This document shows positions 35,928-44,306 of a DNA stretch of 64,000 bases, in pieces. The DNA comes from Streptomyces meridianus (lineage in GTDB: Bacteria > Actinomycetota > Actinomycetes > Streptomycetales > Streptomycetaceae). The first letter of the stretch is position 1; the number at the start of each line of letters is the position of its first letter. The translations under genes were made by a program, and so were the position numbers. The notes under the pieces were generated by a model, which was not told the DNA's origin, made no database searches, and saw only the letters and a program-made list of their open reading frames with translations. Where the stretch lies: contig NZ_JAMQGM010000017.1 in assembly GCF_023703325.1 (NCBI RefSeq), positions 62,001 through 126,000 of the forward strand. The letters are read 5' to 3'.

Positions 35928-36488
35928 CTACCCGTCAGGTGCCCGCACCACGCGGGCCGGGTTTCCGACGGCCAGCACCCCGGGGGGCAGGTCCTTCGTG
36001 ACGACCGCCCCGGCGCCCACCACGGTGTCGTTCCCGATGGTCACCCCGGGGCAGACGATCACCCCGCCGCCCAGCCAGACGTTGTCGCCGATGGTCACCG
36101 GGACCGCCTTCTCCCAGCCGGCCCGCCGGCGTTCGGCGTCCATCTCATGGGTCGGAGTGAGCAGTTGGACGTTCGGCCCGATCTGCACGTCCGAACCGAT
36201 CGTGATCGGCGCGGCGTCGAGCATGACCGCCCCGAAGTTGACGAACGTCCGTTCGCCGACGGTGATGTGGTGGCCGAAGTCGCAGTGGAAGGGTGCCCGG
36301 ATCCGCACCCCGTCGCCGACGGAACCCAGCAGCTGCTCCAGGAGGGCGCGGCGTTCGGCGGCCCCGGCCGCGTATGCCGTGTTGTAGGTGGCGCACAGTT
36401 CCACCCGGCGTGCGGATTCCGCGGCGAGTTCGTCGTCGTCGGGCAGGTACCAGTCGCCCGCCAGCATGCGCTGCTTGTTGATCCCCAT
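35928..36488 (-). CDS. maltose/galactoside O-acetyltransferase-like protein
   Basis: 186 residues. Left-handed beta-helix hexapeptide repeats (ITIGSDVQIGPNVQLLTPTH, VTIGDNVWLGGGVIVCPGV TIGNDTVVGAGAVV), preceded by the Maa N-terminal helix MGINKQRMLAGDWYLPDDDEL. The catalytic His is in LTPTHEMD. Acetyl-CoA-dependent sugar acetylation. GAGGAGAGGA precedes the ATG at 36488. Confidence 0.93.
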   Translation of the reverse strand: MGINKQRMLAGDWYLPDDDELAAESARRVELCATYNTAYAAGAAERRALLEQLLGSVGDGVRIRAPFHCDFGHHITVGERTFVNFGAVMLDAAPITIGSDVQIGPNVQLLTPTHEMDAERRRAGWEKAVPVTIGDNVWLGGGVIVCPGVTIGNDTVVGAGAVVTKDLPPGVLAVGNPARVVRAPDG

Positions 36489-36549
36489 GCGCGTCCTCTC
36501 CTCCTGGGCCGGGTGCCCGCGCGGCCCGCTCGCCGACGTCCCCGCGAAG

Positions 36550-37509
36550 TCAGCCCAGCGTGCGGACGGGCGCGCCGGCGAGGAATGCCCGGATGTCCTC
36601 GACGGCCTGGCCGAAGTACCTGCGGTAGTTGGACTGCGACACATACCCGAGGTGCGGGGTGGCCAGCAGCCGGGGGACGGTCCGCAGCGGATCGGCCGCG
36701 GGGAGCGGCTCGATGTCGAACACGTCGACGGCGGCTCCGGCGATGACGCCGTCCCGCAGCGCGGCGAGGAGCGCTTCCCGGTCCACGATCGCCGACCGGG
36801 AGGTGTTGACGAGGTAGGCACCCGGTTTCATGAGCGCCAGTTCCGGGGCGCCCAGCAGACCGCGGGTGCGCTCGCCCAGCACCAGGTGGACGGAGACGAA
36901 GTCGCTGCTCGCCAGCAGGTCCTCCTTGGACGCGGCGAGCACCGCCCCGCCCGCCTCGGCCCGTTCCGGGGTCAGGTTCGGACTCCAGGCCGCCACGTCC
37001 ATGCCGAAGGCCGCGCCGATCCGCGCCACCCGGCTGCCGATCTTCCCCAGTCCGAGCAGCCCGAGCCGCCGGCCGTGCAGGTCCGCGCCGACCGTGCTCT
37101 GCCAGGGCCCGCCGGTGCGCAGTGCGGTGCTCTCGGTCACGATGCCGCGGGCGAGGGAGAGCAGGAGCGCCCAGGTCAGCTCGACCGGCGGATGAGGGGA
37201 ACTCTCGGTTCCGCACACCGTCACCCCGTGCTCGTGCGCCGCGTGGAGATCGATGACGCTGTTGCGCATACCGGAGGCGACGAGCAGTTTCAGGCGCGGG
37301 AGGCGCGCGAACAGCGAGGCCGGGAAGGGCACCCGCTCACGCAGGGTGACCACGATGTCGAACTCGGCAAGTGCCGCGGCGAGTTCGTCCTCGGTGTCGT
37401 GGTGGCGGGTGAAGGGGACCACCTCCACCGTCTCCGCGACCGGTGCCCAGTCGGCGCTCGTCATGGCCACGCCCTGGTAGTCGTCGAGGACGGCGCAGCG
37501 CAGTTTCAT
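36550..37509 (-). CDS. D-isomer-specific 2-hydroxyacid dehydrogenase
   Basis: 319 residues. Rossmann motif GLLGLGKIGSRVARIG, then NTSRSAIVD (substrate Arg), and ATPHLGYVS carrying the catalytic His. The Glu of the triad is in FDIEPLP. NAD-dependent reduction of a 2-keto acid; substrate unspecified. Forms a same-strand group with the acetyltransferase (61 bases downstream) and the PanE-like reductase (46 bases upstream). Confidence 0.92.
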   Translation of the reverse strand: MKLRCAVLDDYQGVAMTSADWAPVAETVEVVPFTRHHDTEDELAAALAEFDIVVTLRERVPFPASLFARLPRLKLLVASGMRNSVIDLHAAHEHGVTVCGTESSPHPPVELTWALLLSLARGIVTESTALRTGGPWQSTVGADLHGRRLGLLGLGKIGSRVARIGAAFGMDVAAWSPNLTPERAEAGGAVLAASKEDLLASSDFVSVHLVLGERTRGLLGAPELALMKPGAYLVNTSRSAIVDREALLAALRDGVIAGAAVDVFDIEPLPAADPLRTVPRLLATPHLGYVSQSNYRRYFGQAVEDIRAFLAGAPVRTLG

Positions 37510-37555
37510 GTGTCCCTCCCGGACCGGTGGATTCAGTGTCCCGGCGGCAGTCCGG

Positions 37556-38557
37556 TCACCGGAACGCGTCGACGCGTGCGCCGAGTTCGGCACCCGTCAT
37601 GCTTCCCGGCGGACGGTGGGCCCGCGCCGCCTCGTTCGCCGCCTCGCGCAGCGCCTCGTTGACCGGGGTCGCGATTCCGTGCAGCCGCCCGAGCAGCACG
37701 ATCTCCCCGTTGAGGAAGTCGGATTCGATGGTTCCGCTGCCTCGCGCCAGGCTCTGCCAGGAGGACCCCCTGCCGTGCTGCACACCGGCCACCGGCCGCA
37801 TCTCGACCTTTCCGGCGACGAGTTCGCTCAGCTCACCGGCGCTCGCCCGGTCGGTCCCGGCCGCATCGAGGACCGCGGCCCCCTCCTCCCGCGCACGCTC
37901 GGCGAGGGCCTTTGCCTCGGGGCCGGCGCCCGGTCCGCACAGGGCGTTGACCGCGTTGCCCAGATTGGTGACGAGCTTGGCGTACTTCCAGCGCATCACG
38001 TGGTCCACGACCGGTGCCAGGAATCCGGACTTCTCCAGGTCCGCGCCCATCCGCCGGACGACGTCGTCCTGCCCGGAGGGGAACCGGCCCAGGGTGAGGG
38101 CGCCGGCGTACGGGCCGCAGGGCACCGTGACCTCACCCGGTTCGACGTGGGTGGCGGGCAGCCAGACGCACATGCCGTACACCCGTTGGAAGCGCCGCAG
38201 GGCCAGCCGCTCGTTCTCGACGCCGTTCTGGGCACAGATCAGCGGCAGGCGGCGGGCGGCCGTCCCGCCGCCCTCCACCGGGCGGTGGGCCCAGGCGTCC
38301 AGTGCGGCTCCGCTGTCCTGGGTCTTCACGGCGAGCACGAGGACGTCGTCGGGGCGCAGTCCGACGTCCTCGGGGCGCCCGGCCACGGGGACGGAGAGTT
38401 CGAGGTCGCCGTCGGGGGTCCGTAGCCGCAGACCACGGTCCCGCAGCGTGTCGTGGTGCCGGCCGCGGGCCACCAGGACGACGTCGTGGCCGCTGTCGTG
38501 GAGGCGTCCGCCGATCGCACCGCCGATCGCTCCGGCACCGATGATGATGTAGCGCAT
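37556..38557 (-). CDS. ketopantoate reductase-like (PanE/ApbA) protein
   Basis: 333 residues. N-terminal IIIGAGAIGGAIGGRL nucleotide motif, the Lys in VLAVKTQD, the Asn/Glu region CAQNGVENE, and WKYAKLVTNLGNAVNALCG in the C-terminal helical domain. Reduces ketopantoate or a similar ketoacid with NADPH. Pathway role uncertain because no other pantothenate genes are nearby. Confidence 0.9.
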   Translation of the reverse strand: MRYIIIGAGAIGGAIGGRLHDSGHDVVLVARGRHHDTLRDRGLRLRTPDGDLELSVPVAGRPEDVGLRPDDVLVLAVKTQDSGAALDAWAHRPVEGGGTAARRLPLICAQNGVENERLALRRFQRVYGMCVWLPATHVEPGEVTVPCGPYAGALTLGRFPSGQDDVVRRMGADLEKSGFLAPVVDHVMRWKYAKLVTNLGNAVNALCGPGAGPEAKALAERAREEGAAVLDAAGTDRASAGELSELVAGKVEMRPVAGVQHGRGSSWQSLARGSGTIESDFLNGEIVLLGRLHGIATPVNEALREAANEAARAHRPPGSMTGAELGARVDAFR

Positions 38558-38860
38558 GACGCGTCCTCACACTCCGGGGCGGGCACGGGCGGCGGCCGCC
38601 GGGGACGGGGCGCGCCCGGGGATGCCACCGGGTCCCGAACCTACACGCCGGCACCGACCGGTGGGTACGGGTCCGGGACCGGCCGGAACCTCGGGGCGCG
38701 GAGAGCCGGCGGAACGCCCGATCCCGCACGGCTGGTCCGAGGTGTTCACCGGCCTGCACCCGCGACTGCCGCCGGGACACCGCAATCGCCTGCACATCAC
38801 GACCGTTCGCATGGTGGTGCGGGCCGGTAAGGAAGAAACCGTCACGTTATCGTGGCGATC
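38558..38860. other. intergenic region between the PanE-like gene and the broken GNAT gene
   Basis: 303 bases. An open frame crosses it but has no convincing ribosome site or domain. TATCGT (38848-38853) stands seven bases before the ATG at 38861. Confidence 0.45.
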
Positions 38861-39345
38861 ATGAGGGACCTGATCGTACGGTCGGCGGCGTGGTCGGACG
38901 TCGAGGCAGTGGCCGAACTCCGTGCGGTGGTCCTGCGGACCGATCTGCAACGGCTCGGGCGGTACGACGCGCAACGGGTACGGCACGGTTGCGCGACGGA
39001 TTCGACCCGGCCCACACCCGGGTGATCGAGGAGAGCGGCGCGTTCGCCGGCTGCGTGTCGCTGCGACCGGCCGATGACGCCCTCTGGCTGGAGCACTTCT
39101 ACCTGGCGCCCCGCCTCCAGGGCCGGGGCGTCGGTTCGGGGGTGCTGCGCGAACTGCTGGAGGAGTGCGACCGCCGCGGCGCCCTCGTCCGGTTGAACGT
39201 CCTGCGGGGCAGCCCGGCCCGACGGCTGTACGAGCGGCACGGGTTCACCGTCGAGGACGAGGATCCGGTGGACGTGTTCATGGCACGCAGACCGTCTCCG
39301 TGGCCCCTGGACCGGCCGGCGGAGGCGGCGGACCTCAGCCCTTGA
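38861..39345 (+). pseudogene. GNAT family N-acetyltransferase with a one-base deletion
   Basis: The first 41 codons from the ATG at 38861 (MRDLIVRSAAWSDVEAVAEL onward to YDAQRVR) and the downstream frame (RLRDGFDPAHTRVIEESG, then FYLAPRLQGRGVGSGVLREL, VRLNVLRGSPARRLYERHGF) together make one complete GNAT protein. They are in different frames. Adding one G at 38983/38984 (GTACGG to GTACGGG) restores the frame through to 39345. Either a real frameshift or a base-call error in a G run. The promoter looks intact and leaderless. Confidence 0.8.
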
Positions 39346-39859
39346 CGGCCTCGGCGATCTGCAGGGCTGCCTGGGCCGGCGTGAGGTGCGTGGTGTCGAC
39401 GACCTCGGCCTCGGCGTGCAGCCACGTGCGGGCCGCCTCGGCGTAGGGCTCGAGGTACCGGAGACGGAACGGGGAGTCGGGGCCGAGTACGGTGTCGCCC
39501 GCGATGCGTCCGCGGAGTGTGTCCTGGTCGGCGTGAAGGACGAAGTGCCGTACCGGGATGGCATGGTGGGCGAAGCCTGCGCTGATCTCGCGCCAGTAGT
39601 CCTCGACCAGGACGGTCATGGGCATCACCAAGGTGCCGCCGGTGTAGTCGAGCACGCGGCGGGCGGTCTCGACGACGAGCGGCCGCCACGGCGGCCAGTG
39701 CTGGAAGTTGTCCGTCCCGGGCAGTCCCGGCGTGATGTCCATGAGCGTCTCGCCGACCTTCTCGGCGTCGAACACCCGTGAATCCGGGATCAGCTCCTGC
39801 ACGAGTGCACTGGTGGTCGTCTTGCCTGCGCCGTGGGTGCCGTTGAGCCATACGATCAT
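39335..39859 (-). CDS. P-loop NTPase / small-molecule kinase-like protein
   Basis: 174 residues. MIVWLNGTHGAGKTTTSALV is the Walker A (residues 7-14), followed by a helical nucleotide-kinase-like core (WPPWRPLVVETARRVLDYTG, VLHADQDTLRGRIAGD). Resembles chloramphenicol-phosphotransferase or AAA-type kinases of antibiotic producers; substrate unknown. TAGCGT (39867-39872) seven bases before the ATG at 39859: leaderless. Ends overlap the broken GNAT gene by 11 bases. Confidence 0.87.
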   Translation of the reverse strand: MIVWLNGTHGAGKTTTSALVQELIPDSRVFDAEKVGETLMDITPGLPGTDNFQHWPPWRPLVVETARRVLDYTGGTLVMPMTVLVEDYWREISAGFAHHAIPVRHFVLHADQDTLRGRIAGDTVLGPDSPFRLRYLEPYAEAARTWLHAEAEVVDTTHLTPAQAALQIAEAVKG

Positions 39860-40095
39860 GGGCCCGACGCTAGCGGCCTGCGGGCCGCGGTCCGGTAGCG
39901 ACCACGTCACAGAACCGGCACAGCAGCACTCCGGTGTCACGGCTTGCGCTTCCGGTGGCGTCCGCCACCGGGCCCAGGTGCCGCCTCCCTCGACGGTCGC
40001 ACCCGTGCCGAGCCCACACGGCAGAAGGCCGGCCGACCGGGACCGAGCATGACGACTCGCACCACCGCACCCGTCCCGCCCCTCGCAACACTCCA

Positions 40096-40112
40096 GCAAG
40101 CAACTTGCTTGC
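40096..40112. promoter_or_regulatory. palindromic operator upstream of the HTH gene
   Basis: GCAAGCAA (40096-40103), one centre base, TTGCTTGC (40105-40112): a perfect 8-bp inverted repeat 32 bases before the ATG of the HTH regulator. The arrangement suggests autoregulation. Confidence 0.75.
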
Positions 40113-40144
40113 AAAAGTTAGCGCCCTGCGTCACCATCGGTGTC

Positions 40145-40561
40145 ATGGCTTCACTCAACGTCGGCAATCTCGGTGGGTTCCTGAGGGAGCAGCGGCGCAG
40201 CGCACAGCTGTCCCTGCGCCAGCTCGCCGACGCCGCCGGGGTGTCCAATCCGTATCTCAGTCAGATCGAGCGCGGACTGCGCAAACCGAGCGCGGAGATC
40301 CTGCAGCAGCTGGCCAAGGCGCTGCGCATCTCCGCCGAAACGCTCTACGTGCAGGCCGGGATTCTCGACGAGCGGGACCGGGACGGCCTTGAGGTGCAGA
40401 ACGCCGTCCTGACCGATCCGACGATCAACGAGCGGCAGAAGCAGGTGCTGCTGCAGATCTACGAGTCGTTCCGCAAGGAGAACGGGATCACCACGGACAC
40501 CGGAGCGACCGGTACGTCACCGGCCGGCGGAGGCGGAGAAGCCGGAAAACCCTCGAACTGA
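40145..40561 (+). CDS. XRE-family HTH regulator
   Basis: 138 residues. HTH near residues 10-65 (LREQRRSAQLSLRQLADAAG VSNPYLSQIERGLRKPSAEI), then a helical region ending in a Gly-rich tail. ATG at 40145 (MASLNVGNLGGF). First gene of a cluster with an HBHA-like gene (17 bases later) and a DUF2516 gene. The same three-gene order occurs in Mycobacterium tuberculosis (Rv0474-Rv0475-Rv0476), so the grouping is ancient. Likely regulates the next gene. Confidence 0.9.
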   Translation: MASLNVGNLGGFLREQRRSAQLSLRQLADAAGVSNPYLSQIERGLRKPSAEILQQLAKALRISAETLYVQAGILDERDRDGLEVQNAVLTDPTINERQKQVLLQIYESFRKENGITTDTGATGTSPAGGGGEAGKPSN

Positions 40562-40578
40562 TCCGGAAGGACCACGCC

Positions 40579-41202
40579 ATGGCCATCACCGAAGACCTGC
40601 GCAAGACGCTCACCGACCCGACGCCGCTGTACGCGGCCGCCGGCACCGCGGACCTCGCGGCCGAGAAGCTCAAGGAGGTCCCGGCCCTGATCGACAAGCT
40701 GCGGGCCGAGGCCCCCGAGCGGATCGCCGCCGTACGGACCGCCGACCGCAAGGCCATGCAGGAGCGCATGACCAAGCAGGCCAAGGAGGCCCAGGCCACG
40801 GTGCAGGGCAAGCTGAACGAGGTGTTCGGCACCCTCGACACCGACATCAAGAAGCTGCGCGAGCAGGCCCAGGGCCTCGCACTGCAGGGCGTCGGCCGCG
40901 CCGCCGAGTACGCGGTCAAGGCCCGCGAGACGTACGACGAGCTGGCCGAGCGCGGCCGCGGCGCCGTGCAGAACTGGCGCGGCGAGGCCGCCGAGCGGGT
41001 CGAGGACGTCGCGGTGGCGATCGAGTCCGACCCGGCGTCGTCCCCCTCCGCCAAGACCAAGCCCGTCCCGTCGAAGCCCGGCGACCACAACCCCAACGGC
41101 AACCACGGGGCCAACGGCTCGACCGACGCCCACAAGCCGTCGCCGCCGCCGTCGTCGCGCAAGACCAACATGAAGAAGTCCACGCCGCCGTCCGCCAAGT
41201 GA
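40579..41202 (+). CDS. heparin-binding hemagglutinin (HBHA)-like coiled-coil protein
   Basis: 207 residues. An alpha-helical apolipoprotein-like core of about 150 residues rich in Ala/Lys/Glu heptads (IDKLRAEAPERIAAVRTADR, MTKQAKEAQATVQGKLNEV), followed by a proline/serine/lysine-rich disordered tail (PPSSRKTNMKKSTPPSAK). Mycobacterial HBHA has the same layout with a Lys-rich tail that binds sulfated sugars and also membranes or lipid bodies. In this saprophyte the role is likely membrane or lipid-inclusion binding. AAGGACCACGCC precedes the ATG. Confidence 0.8.
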   Translation: MAITEDLRKTLTDPTPLYAAAGTADLAAEKLKEVPALIDKLRAEAPERIAAVRTADRKAMQERMTKQAKEAQATVQGKLNEVFGTLDTDIKKLREQAQGLALQGVGRAAEYAVKARETYDELAERGRGAVQNWRGEAAERVEDVAVAIESDPASSPSAKTKPVPSKPGDHNPNGNHGANGSTDAHKPSPPPSSRKTNMKKSTPPSAK

Positions 41203-41223
41203 GGAACGGATGCGGGGCATAGG

Positions 41224-41256
41224 ACGGGCCGGGCACGCCGGGCGTGCCCGGCCCGT
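41224..41256 (+). terminator. terminator after the HBHA-like gene
   Basis: Perfect sixteen-base arms ACGGGCCGGGCACGCC (41224-41239) and its complement (41241-41256), 22 bases after the stop codon. Confidence 0.85.
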
Positions 41257-41367
41257 TGTAGGGGTACGGTGTCGGCAAGGGCGCCGGTGACGTGCCGGGT
41301 CGGGCCCAACGGGGACTCGGCAGGCCCCGGCTCGTCGAGCCGATGAGTTCCGAAGATCTTCCGGGCG

Positions 41368-41706
41368 GTGGACCGCGTGCTGGTACAGGGTTTCAACAAT
41401 CTCCTCAGCTGGATCCAGCTGGGCATTCTCCTGTTCGCGGCGTTCGCCCTGGTCGACTCCGCCTTCCGCCGTCCCGACGCCTACCGGGCCGCGGACAAGC
41501 AGACCAAGCCGTTCTGGCTGATCGTCCTGGGCCTGGCGGTGGTCGCCAATCTGATCGGCTTCTTCTTCCTCGCCATCATCGGCCTGATCGCCACCATCGT
41601 GTACATCGTGGACGTCCGTCCCGCGGTCCGGCAGGTCTCGGGGGGCGGAGGCCGCCGCGGCAGCAGCTCCGACGGGCCCTACGGCCCGTACAACGGCGGG
41701 CGCTGA
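41368..41706 (+). CDS. DUF2516 membrane protein
   Basis: 112 residues. Two helices: LSWIQLGILLFAAFALVDSA and PFWLIVLGLAVVANLIGFFF/LAIIGLIATIVYIVD, with a conserved FRRPDAYRAADKQTK loop. Gly/Ser-rich tail. Start at GTG 41368 or 41377. Found downstream of HBHA homologues also in mycobacteria (Rv0476). Function unknown. Confidence 0.8.
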   Translation: MDRVLVQGFNNLLSWIQLGILLFAAFALVDSAFRRPDAYRAADKQTKPFWLIVLGLAVVANLIGFFFLAIIGLIATIVYIVDVRPAVRQVSGGGGRRGSSSDGPYGPYNGGR

Positions 41707-41802
41707 CCTCGGACGGCCATCTCGCCCGACCGGCACGCTCGCGGCCACGACATCGTCCGCCCGGCGGGCGGACCGGAACGGCTCAGCAGCGTGGGGCCCG
41801 GT

Positions 41803-43170
41803 TCAGCAGCGTCCGCGGTCCAGCAGGAGCACGGCCACGTCGTCCGTCAGCTCGCCACCGTTGAGCCTCTGGGCCTCGGTCACCGACGCGTCCAGCAGCT
41901 GTTCGCCGCGCAGCCCCGCTGCCATGGACCGGCTGACGACGTCGATCAGGCCCTCCTGGCCCAGCCGCTGCTTGCCCTGCCCGATGCGGCCCTCGATGAG
42001 CCCGTCGGTGTACATCATCAGGCTCCACGCGCCGCCGAGCTCCACCTGCCGGCGCGGCCAGCGGGCCCTCGGCAGCAGACCGAGCGCGGGGCCGCCGTCC
42101 TCCTGCGGCAGCAGCCGCGGGGAGCGTCCCGCCCGGGTGATCAGCGGTGCGGGATGCCCGGCCAGGCACACACCGGCGCGGCGTTCGTCGGGTGCGATGT
42201 CGATGGTGCACAGCGTCGCGAAGATCTCGTCGTCCGCGCGCTCGTTCTCCAGAACCTGCTGCAGCGTGTTCAGCAACTGGTCGCCGCAGAGCCCCGCGAA
42301 CGTCAGCGCCCGCCAGGCGATGCGCAGTTCGACCCCCAGAGCCGCCTCGTCGGGGCCATGACCGCAGACGTCGCCGATCATCGCGTGCACGGTGCCGTCC
42401 GGGGTGCGGACGGTGTCGTAGAAGTCGCCGCCGAGCAGCGCCCGGCTGCGTCCGGGACGGTAGCGGGCGGCGAACCGCAGTCCGGAGCCCTCCAGCAGCG
42501 GCTTCGGCAGCAGCCCCCGCTCGAGACGGGCGTTCTCCTGGCCGCGCAGGCGGGACTCGGTGAGTTGTCGCTGGGCGACGTCCGCCCGCTTGCGCTCCAC
42601 GGCGTACCGGATGGCCCGGTTCAGCAGCCGCCCGTCGAGTTCGCCGCGGAAGAGGTAGTCCTGCGCCCCGACGCGTACGGCCTCGGCGCCGCGCTCGGCG
42701 TCCCCCTCGTCGGTGAGCGCCAGAACGGCGTGCCGGGGGGCGAGCTGCAGGAGCTCGCGCAGGGTCCCCAGCTCGGGTCCGGCGGTGCCGCCCGGGTCGG
42801 CGGGGGCCATGTCGAGCAGGACGCAGTGCACGTCGTCCGTGAGCAGCCGCCGCGCCTCGGTCAGGTTGCGGGCGGTGCGGATCCTGACCCGTTTGCCGTT
42901 GGCGTCCAACATCTCGGGGACGGCGAAGGAACTCCCGGGGTCCTCCTCGATGACGAGGAGGGTCAACGGCCCGCCCGACACGTCGGAGCGGGCCTCGGGT
43001 GTCCGACCGCCCGCCGCCGGACCGGTCCCGGGCATCGCGTCGTCCACCGGTGCGGCCTGCTTCGGCAGCAGGTGCTCCGGCGCGCGCTCCGCGCGGGAGC
43101 GTGACGCGAGGTCCGCGGACGGGCCTCCCGCAGCGAGGGTCCTCCCCGGCTGCGGTGCGGGTACGGGCAT
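41803..43170 (-). CDS. response-regulator-like receiver fused to PP2C (SpoIIE) phosphatase
   Basis: 455 residues. A disordered first ~65 residues, then a receiver domain with phosphoacceptor context CVLLDMAPAD and the Lys-position segment GAQDYLFRGELDG, a coiled linker (RKRADVAQRQLTESRLRGQE), and a SpoIIE-type PP2C domain: LLGGDFYDTVRTPDGTVHAM, IGDVCGHGPDEAALG, CTIDIAPDE, AGHPAPLI, MYTDGLIE, DDVAVLLL. Dephosphorylates anti-anti-sigma factors in the RsbU manner. GGAAGG before ATG 43170. Divergent from the macrodomain gene. Confidence 0.9.
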   Translation of the reverse strand: MPVPAPQPGRTLAAGGPSADLASRSRAERAPEHLLPKQAAPVDDAMPGTGPAAGGRTPEARSDVSGGPLTLLVIEEDPGSSFAVPEMLDANGKRVRIRTARNLTEARRLLTDDVHCVLLDMAPADPGGTAGPELGTLRELLQLAPRHAVLALTDEGDAERGAEAVRVGAQDYLFRGELDGRLLNRAIRYAVERKRADVAQRQLTESRLRGQENARLERGLLPKPLLEGSGLRFAARYRPGRSRALLGGDFYDTVRTPDGTVHAMIGDVCGHGPDEAALGVELRIAWRALTFAGLCGDQLLNTLQQVLENERADDEIFATLCTIDIAPDERRAGVCLAGHPAPLITRAGRSPRLLPQEDGGPALGLLPRARWPRRQVELGGAWSLMMYTDGLIEGRIGQGKQRLGQEGLIDVVSRSMAAGLRGEQLLDASVTEAQRLNGGELTDDVAVLLLDRGRC

Positions 43171-43387
43171 GGTCGGTTTCCTTCCCTCCCCCCGAGGGCG
43201 AGACAGCTGCCTGCCGGCGTGCCGCATACTCGGGGATTCCCGGAGGGTCCCGTACCGGGGTGCGGCGCCAGGCATCGAATGGCGACCATAGCGGCAGGCG
43301 GACGACTGCGGAACGCCGAGGAGCAATTCGCCAGAGTCATATGCCCAGGCCCGTTGGCCCTTTGGTCGAATTCGAGGGATAAGGATC

Positions 43388-43927
43388 ATGACGAACATCA
43401 CCCTGGTACCGGGCGACATCACACGCCAGGCGGTCGACGCGGTCGTCAACGCGGCGAACTCGTCACTGCTCGGCGGAGGCGGTGTGGACGGCGCCATCCA
43501 CCGCGCCGGGGGGCCGGAGATCCTGCGCGAATGCCGTGCACTGCGCAGCTCGCGGTACAGCGAGGGGCTGCCGGCCGGCCAGGCGGTGGCCACGGGCGCC
43601 GGGCTTCTTCCCGCCCACTGGGTGATCCACACCGTGGGTCCGGTGTGGTCGTGCTCCGAGGACCGCTCGGAGCTGCTCGGGTCCTGCTACGTCGAGTCCC
43701 TCCGGGTCGCCGATGCCCTGGGAGCCCGCACGGCCGCCTTCCCCGCCATCTCGACCGGCGCGTACCGGTGGCCGGTCGCCGAAGCGGCGCGGATCGCCCT
43801 CAGGGCCGTCCACGGAACGGAGACCGGGGTCGCCGAGGTGCGCTTCGTCCTCATCGACAACACGGCCCGCGACGCGTTCGCCGAGACATTGCAGCAGCTC
43901 GGCGGCTCCGGCCCCAACGGCGTGTAG
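43388..43927 (+). CDS. macrodomain protein, O-acetyl-ADP-ribose deacetylase type
   Basis: 179 residues, a single MacroD-type macrodomain. The signature VNAANSSLLGGGGVDGAIHRAGG is intact, with the catalytic Asn and Asp in that loop, plus HTVGPVW and FPAISTGAYRWP. It should hydrolyse O-acetyl-ADP-ribose or mono-ADP-ribose from proteins. Start ATG 43388. A stand-alone gene with no ADP-ribosyltransferase nearby. Confidence 0.92.
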   Translation: MTNITLVPGDITRQAVDAVVNAANSSLLGGGGVDGAIHRAGGPEILRECRALRSSRYSEGLPAGQAVATGAGLLPAHWVIHTVGPVWSCSEDRSELLGSCYVESLRVADALGARTAAFPAISTGAYRWPVAEAARIALRAVHGTETGVAEVRFVLIDNTARDAFAETLQQLGGSGPNGV

Positions 43928-44306
43928 CCCTCAGCCCGCCCGCTCCTCTCCTCGGTTCTCGTCGGCTCTCCTCGGGTTTCGCTCTCTTTCCCCGCGCATC
44001 TGCTGCGGGCAAGCGGGCGAAGCCGGGGAACCCGGGACGTGAGCCCGGCTCAGCCGGAGCCGGCCCGGACGACCGAGGGCGACCCGGCGACACCGCACAT
44101 CCGCGGACCCACACCGCGCGCCCACCCGCTATCCCGCTTCCGCACCGACGGGCGAGGTTCACCTGGCGTTCACCCGTCCCCGCTGGCCGATTCATCTGAC
44201 GTCCCTACGTTCGGCCTCACCGGTGGGCATTCCGTCCGCCGGCCGAACGCGAGTGACCACCTCTGCTTCGCCCTTCTCCGGCGGACTTCAGGAAGGAACA
44301 ACGAAG
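43928..44306. other. control region upstream of pstS
   Basis: About 380 bases. Contains the PHO box at 44157-44174 and TACGTT (44206-44211), a possible -10 element of the PhoP-dependent promoter. The first half is low-information C/T-rich sequence without a gene. Confidence 0.6.
44157..44174 (+). promoter_or_regulatory. PHO box of the pst operon
   Basis: Two perfect GTTCACC units at 44157-44163 and 44168-44174, 11 bases apart, matching the consensus PhoP direct repeat. It lies 133 bases before the pstS start, and TACGTT at 44206 fits a PhoP-activated -10. Confidence 0.9.
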
